From an uncultured Muribaculaceae bacterium (GTDB lineage Bacteria > Bacteroidota > Bacteroidia > Bacteroidales > Muribaculaceae), in the NCBI GenBank assembly GCA_944321875.1, contig CALUMX010000016.1:1-64000 (forward strand): a DNA stretch of 64,000 bases. The letters run 5' to 3'. Of this stretch, positions 59,295 through 64,000 are shown one piece after another. The position numbers and the translations under genes were made by a program. Below the pieces are notes generated by a model. The model saw nothing but the letters and a program-made list of their open reading frames with translations, ran no database searches and was not told the origin of the DNA. Numbering within the stretch: the stretch's first letter is position 1; every line of letters starts with the position of its first letter.

Positions 59295-62200
59295 TTATGC
59301 CTTCTTGATTTTGCGGCGCATTACAGAGTAAGCTACCGGAGTTGCAATGTAGATAGTAGACAATGTACCTACGATTACACCGAAGAGCATTGCGAATACG
59401 AAACCACGGATTGTCTCACCGCCGAGGATGAAGATACAGAGCAATACGAGAGCCGTAGTAGCTGATGTCATGATTGTACGGGTCAACGTAGAGTTCAATG
59501 AGTGGTTGATTACCTCTGCACGGTCTTGCTTCGGATAGAGGCCAATCATTTCGCATACACGGTCGAAGACAACCACGGTATCGTTGATTGCGTAACCGAT
59601 AATCGTCAGGATGGCTGCGATGAACTGTTGGTCAATTTCCATTGAGAACGGAAGGATGCCCCAGAACAACGAGTAGAAACCGATGATTGCGAATGCTGTG
59701 AATGCCAGTGAGCAGAGCGCACCGAGAGAGAATGAGATGTCGCGGAAGCGGAACAGGATGTAGAGCGCGATGGCAATCAGTGAGATAAGCACTGACCAGA
59801 TGGCGCCTTCTGTCATATCGCTTGCGATACTTGGTCCTACCATTTCAGTAGAAACCACACCCTGATGCTCGTCCTTAACGTCGAAGTTCTCATACGGCAT
59901 GCCGTTGAGCTCGTCCTTCAAGCCAGTGTAGAGCTTCTGCATTACTTCTTCGTCAATACCCTTGTCGTTGCTTTCAGTCTTGTAGTTGGTTGAGATACGT
60001 ACGCGAGTATCGTTGTCGACTGTGATGACAGAGAGTGACGCACCGTCGAAGAGCGGCATGAGCTTAGACTGGATTTCGTTGGTCTTCACGCTGTGGTCGA
60101 ATTGAACAACGTAGTTGCGACCACCGGAGAAGTCGATACCCTTGTTGATGCCGCGAACGAAGAAGGAAGCGATGATTACGACTGTGACAGCAGCGATGAT
60201 GACAGATGCTTTCTTGCGTTGGCCAAGGAAGTTAATCTTAGTGTCCTGCAAGAAGTTGCGGCTGAATGAAGTCGTGAACGTAAACGAACGCTTGTTGTTC
60301 TTCAAGAGACGTTCGAAGATAAGTCTTGACAAGAATACTGCTGTGAAGAATGAGCAGATGATGCTGATGAGCAATGTAGTTGCGAATCCCTTGATCAAAC
60401 CTGTACCGTAAACCATAAGGATGATGGCTGTGATGACAGATGTAAGGTTGGAGTCAAAGATTGCAGAGAATGCGTTCTTGTAACCGTCGGCAAGTGCGGC
60501 TCTGACGTTCTTGCCTGCACGGAGCTCTTCTTTCGTACGCTCGAAGATAAGCACGTTGGCGTCGACTGCCATACCGAGTGAAAGCACGATACCGCAGATA
60601 CCCGGCAGTGTCAGCACGGCCTGGAATGACGCGAGGATACCGAGAGTGAAGAAGAGGTTGAAAATCAAGCAGAGGTTAGCCACCATCGCCGGAGTGAATC
60701 CGTAGAATGAAATCATGAAGAGCATCAACAGAACCAAGGCGATTACGAATGACCAGATACCTGATTCGATAGCCTGCTGACCGAGTGACGGACCGATTTC
60801 AGTGTGACCGATGATGTTTACGCGGGCTGACATACCACCACCCTTGAGCACGTTGACAAGGTCGGTTGCTTCTTCTACGGTGAAGTTACCGGAGATTTCA
60901 GAGCGTCCGCCCTCGATTACTGTGTTGACAGTCGGGTAAGAATATACGTGGTTGTCAAGTACGATAGCTACTTGCTTACCGATATTGTCGCTGGTTACCT
61001 TCGCCCACTTGATGGCAGCGTCGGTCTTCATTGTCATGTCAATCTTGTAAGCACCGCTGAACTTGTCGAATTCAGTGCTTGCATCGTCAATCATGTCGGC
61101 TTCGCTCATTGCGGCACCACCGTTGACAGTCTTGAGGGCAACGAGTTCGAAGAAGAGACCCTTCTTGTCGACACCCTTCACTGACCATGCGCACTTCAAG
61201 TCGCTCGGCAGGATGCGCTGAGCCTCAGCAGAAGCAAGCATGCGGTTGACAGCAGCTGTATCTGCTTCGTTCACTACAGCAACACAAGCACCGCCTACGC
61301 GTTGTGAAGTCGGAACTTGTACGTCCTTAGCCTCACCTTGCTTGGTGTTCATTGTGATGGTCATTGTCTGGTTCGGATTCCAGAGCAAGTCAGCCAAAGT
61401 AGGCTCACCGGCCTTAGCGGCAGTTGCTTCTTCTGCTTTTGCAGGAGCGGCGCTCTCTGCTTTGAGAGTGTCGGCCGGAACTGCGGCATTGTTCTGGAGA
61501 GAGTCAGCCGGAGCAGCTTCTGTAGCCGGAGCGGCAGTCTCACCCTTGGCGAGTTCGGCGCTGAGCATCTGGAATGCGTTGGCAACTTCCGATACGTTGT
61601 AAGTAGAATAGAATTCAAGTTTAGCAGAGCTTTGAATCAGCTTGTAGACACGTTCCGGCTCCTTAACGCCCGGAAGTTCCATAAGAATCTGACCCTCGCG
61701 TTGCATTTCCTTGATATTTGGAGCAATCACACCGAAGCGGTCGATACGCTCGCGGAGAAGGATGAGCGCCTTCGCAACTTCATCTTTCGTGCGTGTGCGG
61801 AGAATGCTCTCCACCTCGCCGTCTCTGGCGTTGGGGTTAACGCCGCTCATGCTGCTGAAAAGCTGTGACAGGCGGGCACCCGGAACAATTTCGCGGTAGC
61901 GGTTGCAGAAAGTGCCTACGAAGTCGTTTTCAGCGTGTTCCTCAGCATAGGCGAGTGCTTCGTTGAGCTTCGCGTCTTGCGGATTGGATGCTTTTGAACG
62001 TACAATGTCGCTGACAGAGATTTGAAGAGTGACTGTCATACCGCCCTTCAAGTCAAGTCCGAGACCGATTTGTTTTTCTCTCACTTCGTTGTAAGTGTAA
62101 CCCATGTACACATTTTCCTGCGCGATATCCTTCAGGTATCGTGCATACGCTTTGTCGAAAATTGAGTCATAGGATGTCTTGTAGGCTGCGGAGTTCTTGT

Positions 62201-62357
62201 CGGCGTGCATCTTTGCAGCTTCGGTAGCGGCAATCTTAGCAGCGCTGGCTTCGGCGTCCTTCTCAATGCTGTTGTTGACAAAAGAGAAAGACAGGTAGAA
62301 CAAGCACACCAGAACCAAAAGGACTGTTATGACCCTGATAAAACCTTTACTTTGCAT
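59295..62357 (-). CDS. secDF: Fused protein translocase subunit SecDF
   Basis: This 1020-residue inner-membrane protein joins SecD (N-terminal about 660 residues) and SecF. The SecD start GLGLDLKGGMTVTLQI is present, with the large periplasmic P1 domain after TM1. The six-helix SecD block follows (LGMAVDANVLIFERTKEELR). The SecF part begins GINKGIDFSGGRNYVVQF and ends with its own six helices (AAILTIIGYAINDTVVVFDRV). The two Asp/Arg-rich TM4-like motifs that use the proton gradient are intact. An Ala/Glu-rich low-complexity insert (about 265-315) interrupts the periplasmic part. It pulls exported proteins from SecYEG. Confidence 0.96.
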   Translation of the reverse strand: MQSKGFIRVITVLLVLVCLFYLSFSFVNNSIEKDAEASAAKIAATEAAKMHADKNSAAYKTSYDSIFDKAYARYLKDIAQENVYMGYTYNEVREKQIGLGLDLKGGMTVTLQISVSDIVRSKASNPQDAKLNEALAYAEEHAENDFVGTFCNRYREIVPGARLSQLFSSMSGVNPNARDGEVESILRTRTKDEVAKALILLRERIDRFGVIAPNIKEMQREGQILMELPGVKEPERVYKLIQSSAKLEFYSTYNVSEVANAFQMLSAELAKGETAAPATEAAPADSLQNNAAVPADTLKAESAAPAKAEEATAAKAGEPTLADLLWNPNQTMTITMNTKQGEAKDVQVPTSQRVGGACVAVVNEADTAAVNRMLASAEAQRILPSDLKCAWSVKGVDKKGLFFELVALKTVNGGAAMSEADMIDDASTEFDKFSGAYKIDMTMKTDAAIKWAKVTSDNIGKQVAIVLDNHVYSYPTVNTVIEGGRSEISGNFTVEEATDLVNVLKGGGMSARVNIIGHTEIGPSLGQQAIESGIWSFVIALVLLMLFMISFYGFTPAMVANLCLIFNLFFTLGILASFQAVLTLPGICGIVLSLGMAVDANVLIFERTKEELRAGKNVRAALADGYKNAFSAIFDSNLTSVITAIILMVYGTGLIKGFATTLLISIICSFFTAVFLSRLIFERLLKNNKRSFTFTTSFSRNFLQDTKINFLGQRKKASVIIAAVTVVIIASFFVRGINKGIDFSGGRNYVVQFDHSVKTNEIQSKLMPLFDGASLSVITVDNDTRVRISTNYKTESNDKGIDEEVMQKLYTGLKDELNGMPYENFDVKDEHQGVVSTEMVGPSIASDMTEGAIWSVLISLIAIALYILFRFRDISFSLGALCSLAFTAFAIIGFYSLFWGILPFSMEIDQQFIAAILTIIGYAINDTVVVFDRVCEMIGLYPKQDRAEVINHSLNSTLTRTIMTSATTALVLLCIFILGGETIRGFVFAMLFGVIVGTLSTIYIATPVAYSVMRRKIKKA

Positions 62358-62410
62358 TGTGTTTTAGTTGTTAATATTTAATTTCTAATTTTTTACGGTT
62401 TTTCAGCTTG

Positions 62411-62440
62411 CAAATATACATTATTTATTTCAAGTTGAAA
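62411..62440 (-). promoter_or_regulatory. Promoter of secDF
   Basis: On the minus strand TTTC (62437-62440), 18 bases, then TATATTTG (62411-62418). The -7 box is a full match; the -33 box and spacing are one off each. Confidence 0.6.
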
Positions 62441-62613
62441 ATTATTTGCCCCTATTTTCGGCATTTTCGGCAATGTGTTGTTCAACATATCGGACGTTTG
62501 GCCTTGATTTTTGCTTCTTTGTAATAGGAATCAGCCTTGATGTTTGTCTTTTGCGATATTGAAAGAATAACGGTCATGGTTCGACAGAGCCAGACTTGAA
62601 AACTAAGTTTTCA

Positions 62614-62645
62614 TTTGTCTCTGTGCTCGCCTTTCACTATATTTG
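62614..62645 (+). promoter_or_regulatory. Promoter of the Ig-like lipoprotein gene
   Basis: TTTG (62614-62617), 20 bases, then TATATTTG (62638-62645) is an exact consensus match. The start codon at 62661 leaves a leader under 10-15 bases. Confidence 0.75.
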
Positions 62646-62660
62646 CCGGTAAATTTCCAA

Positions 62661-64000
62661 ATGATGAATCGAAAGCATTTTCCTTATTATATTGTGGCGG
62701 TTGTCATGGCTTGCCTGCTGTATGCGTGCGCAAATCCCGGAAATCCGTCAGGTGGACCGGTCGACAAGTCGGCTCCGATTTTTGTGAATAGTAGTCCGAG
62801 GCCCAACGAGTTGAATGTTGATGCCCATCGCATTAATCTTTATTTCGACGAGGTGGTCAATGTGAAGGACCCTACGACCAAGGTGATTGTCTCTCCGGCA
62901 CAGGTGGAGCGTCCGAAGATTTCCACCAGTGGCCGGCGCGTGACGGTCGAGCTTTTTGACACGCTCAAAGAGAATACGACCTATACCATTGATTTCTCCA
63001 ACGCTATCCGCGACAACAACGAGGACAACCCGATTGAGAACTTTGCCTTCGCTTTCTCGACGGGCGACCGTCTGGACACGCTCCGTGTCTCAGGCTATGT
63101 GTTCGATGCCTATACGCTTGAGCCGCAGCAGAATGTGATTGTGGGACTGCACAGCAACTTGTCGGATACGGCATTTACGAAGTTGCGCTTGGAACGGGTG
63201 GCCCGTACCAACGACCGCGGACAGTTTACCGTGCGCAACATTGCCCCCGGCAAGTATCACATCTTTGCGCTCAACGACTTGGACGGCGACTATAAGTTCA
63301 GCAGTCCGCTGGAAAACCTTGCGTTTCTTGACTCCATCGTCGTGCCGGAGGTTTCGATGAAGGAGGTGACGGATACTATATATAATGAGAAAAATGAGGT
63401 AGATACGCTCATCAACCGCCAGCGTGCGCAGTATTATCCGAACGACATCCTGTTGTCGATGTTTGCGGAGGATTTCAAGCAGCAGTATCTTGCCGACAAC
63501 AAGCGTCAGGACTCTACGCGCATCTATCTGCGCTTTGCCGCGCCGTCCGACACGCTGCCTACGCTGACGCTGCTCAACAAGCCGGATGCTCCGGCCGACT
63601 GGTACACGCTGGAGCGTACGAAAACCAACGATACGCTGACCTATTGGATACGTCCGCCGCATCTGATTTCCTCTGATACGCTGCTCGTTGCGCTCAACTA
63701 TCTGCGCACCGACTCGCTGAACCAGCTTTCACCTCAGAACGACACGCTGCGCTTCACCTTCCAGCGGCCGAAGCCGAAGAAGCGCAAGAAGGACGACGAG
63801 GAGGCTGATTCCGTCCCGGCTATCAACTTCCTGTCGCTGGGAGCGGTTACTTCCTCGACTCAGGAGGTCTATGCTCCGGTGCTGTTTGCATCGACTACCC
63901 CGTTGGATAAATTCGACAAGTCGGCCATTCACTTGCAGCAGATGGCGGATACGCTTTGGGTCGACGTTCCAGACTGTACGGTCGCATGGCGCGACAGCAC
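62661..64000 (+). CDS. Ig-like (SbsA/Big_5) domain lipoprotein, partial at right edge
   Basis: At least 446 residues are read from ATG 62661 (or 62664) with no stop before the window ends. The signal ends in a LLYAC lipobox (Cys about 23), followed by NPGNPSGGPVDKSAP. An Ig-like Big_5 domain (about 38-135: PRPNELNVDAHRINLYFDEVV, TTYTIDFSNAIRDNNEDN) is typical of the Bacteroidetes family of large Ig-like lipoproteins. A carboxypeptidase-regulatory-like beta domain follows (about 145-205: SGYVFDAYTLEPQQNVIV, NIAPGKYHIFALND). A basic KPKKRKKDDEE stretch lies near 372-382. Function is unknown; these are outer-membrane or surface lipoproteins. Confidence 0.82.
   Translation, partial: MMNRKHFPYYIVAVVMACLLYACANPGNPSGGPVDKSAPIFVNSSPRPNELNVDAHRINLYFDEVVNVKDPTTKVIVSPAQVERPKISTSGRRVTVELFDTLKENTTYTIDFSNAIRDNNEDNPIENFAFAFSTGDRLDTLRVSGYVFDAYTLEPQQNVIVGLHSNLSDTAFTKLRLERVARTNDRGQFTVRNIAPGKYHIFALNDLDGDYKFSSPLENLAFLDSIVVPEVSMKEVTDTIYNEKNEVDTLINRQRAQYYPNDILLSMFAEDFKQQYLADNKRQDSTRIYLRFAAPSDTLPTLTLLNKPDAPADWYTLERTKTNDTLTYWIRPPHLISSDTLLVALNYLRTDSLNQLSPQNDTLRFTFQRPKPKKRKKDDEEADSVPAINFLSLGAVTSSTQEVYAPVLFASTTPLDKFDKSAIHLQQMADTLWVDVPDCTVAWRDS

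Larger units (their letters stand above)
62358..62660. other. 303-base divergent intergenic region
   Basis: It holds the secDF promoter on the left and the Ig-like lipoprotein promoter on the right. The middle (about 62450-62600) shows no open frame or repeat of note. Confidence 0.6.

Noticed and set aside
1..64000. Insertion sequences, phage genes, CRISPR arrays, rRNA
   Set aside because: None of the expected transposase, integrase, repeat-spacer or rRNA patterns were seen on either strand.

Overview
This window comes from a Bacteroidales chromosome. The evidence is the family content (GH172/DUF2961, DUF3575, DUF3788, DUF2023, DUF6562-type lipoproteins, a fused SecDF, EFR1-type ferredoxin, WG-repeat lipoproteins, C-terminal T9SS-like sorting domains) and the promoters, which repeatedly follow the Bacteroidetes pattern TTTG-N19/20-TAnnTTTG, with no obvious Shine-Dalgarno dependence. 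Base composition is near balanced in most genes. Secreted proteins with T9SS-like tails argue against Bacteroides itself and fit families such as Barnesiellaceae, Muribaculaceae or Odoribacteraceae; that placement is an inference.

Layout. 1-5.6 kb: the tail of an unknown gene, a GH172 glycosidase, two GYF-domain membrane proteins and a SulP anion transporter. 5.9-12 kb: tRNA-Val(TAC), then an RND efflux operon (TolC, adaptor, HAE1 pump) ending in a small PII-like gene. 12.1-18.8 kb: an EFR1 ferredoxin, a degenerate DUF922/beta-barrel protein, a promoter-terminator unit that could be a small RNA, and a 1433-aa surface adhesin-like protein. 18.9-20.4 kb: DUF3788 and mutY. 20.5-26.3 kb: a structured leader and a four-gene surface operon (OmpA/DUF3575 protein plus three lipoproteins, two of them tandem paralogues). 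26.4-28.5 kb: flavodoxin with DUF2023, and ychF. 28.7-31.9 kb: a MptE/DUF115-like protein, a radical SAM/SPASM protein and a GT4 glycosyltransferase. 32-37.5 kb (minus strand, AT-richer): a short exopolysaccharide operon Wza-Wzy-Wzc-GT4 in which the Wzc C-terminal kinase-like domain has lost its Walker motifs. 37.7-40.2 kb: a membrane GT2 and an NCS2 permease. 40.3-45.2 kb: TolC, HlyD-type adaptor and two ABC-2 permeases with no ATPase. 45.2-49 kb: an Omp28-like protein with a sorting tail, a Crp/Fnr regulator and lrgAB. 49.1-55.5 kb: three WG-repeat proteins. 55.5-64 kb: waaA, gltX, an NlpC/P60 hydrolase, secDF and the start of an Ig-like lipoprotein that runs off the window.

Much of the region concerns the cell envelope: efflux, polysaccharide and LPS building, surface lipoproteins and secreted proteins, with housekeeping genes (mutY, ychF, gltX, secDF, tRNA-Val) between. 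I saw no insertion sequence, phage, CRISPR array or rRNA. The observations most worth following are the degenerate BY-kinase domain, the PII-like gene in the RND operon, the two candidate structured RNAs (14.2 kb and 20.5 kb), the degenerate DUF922 motif and the two-permease ABC exporter without an ATPase.
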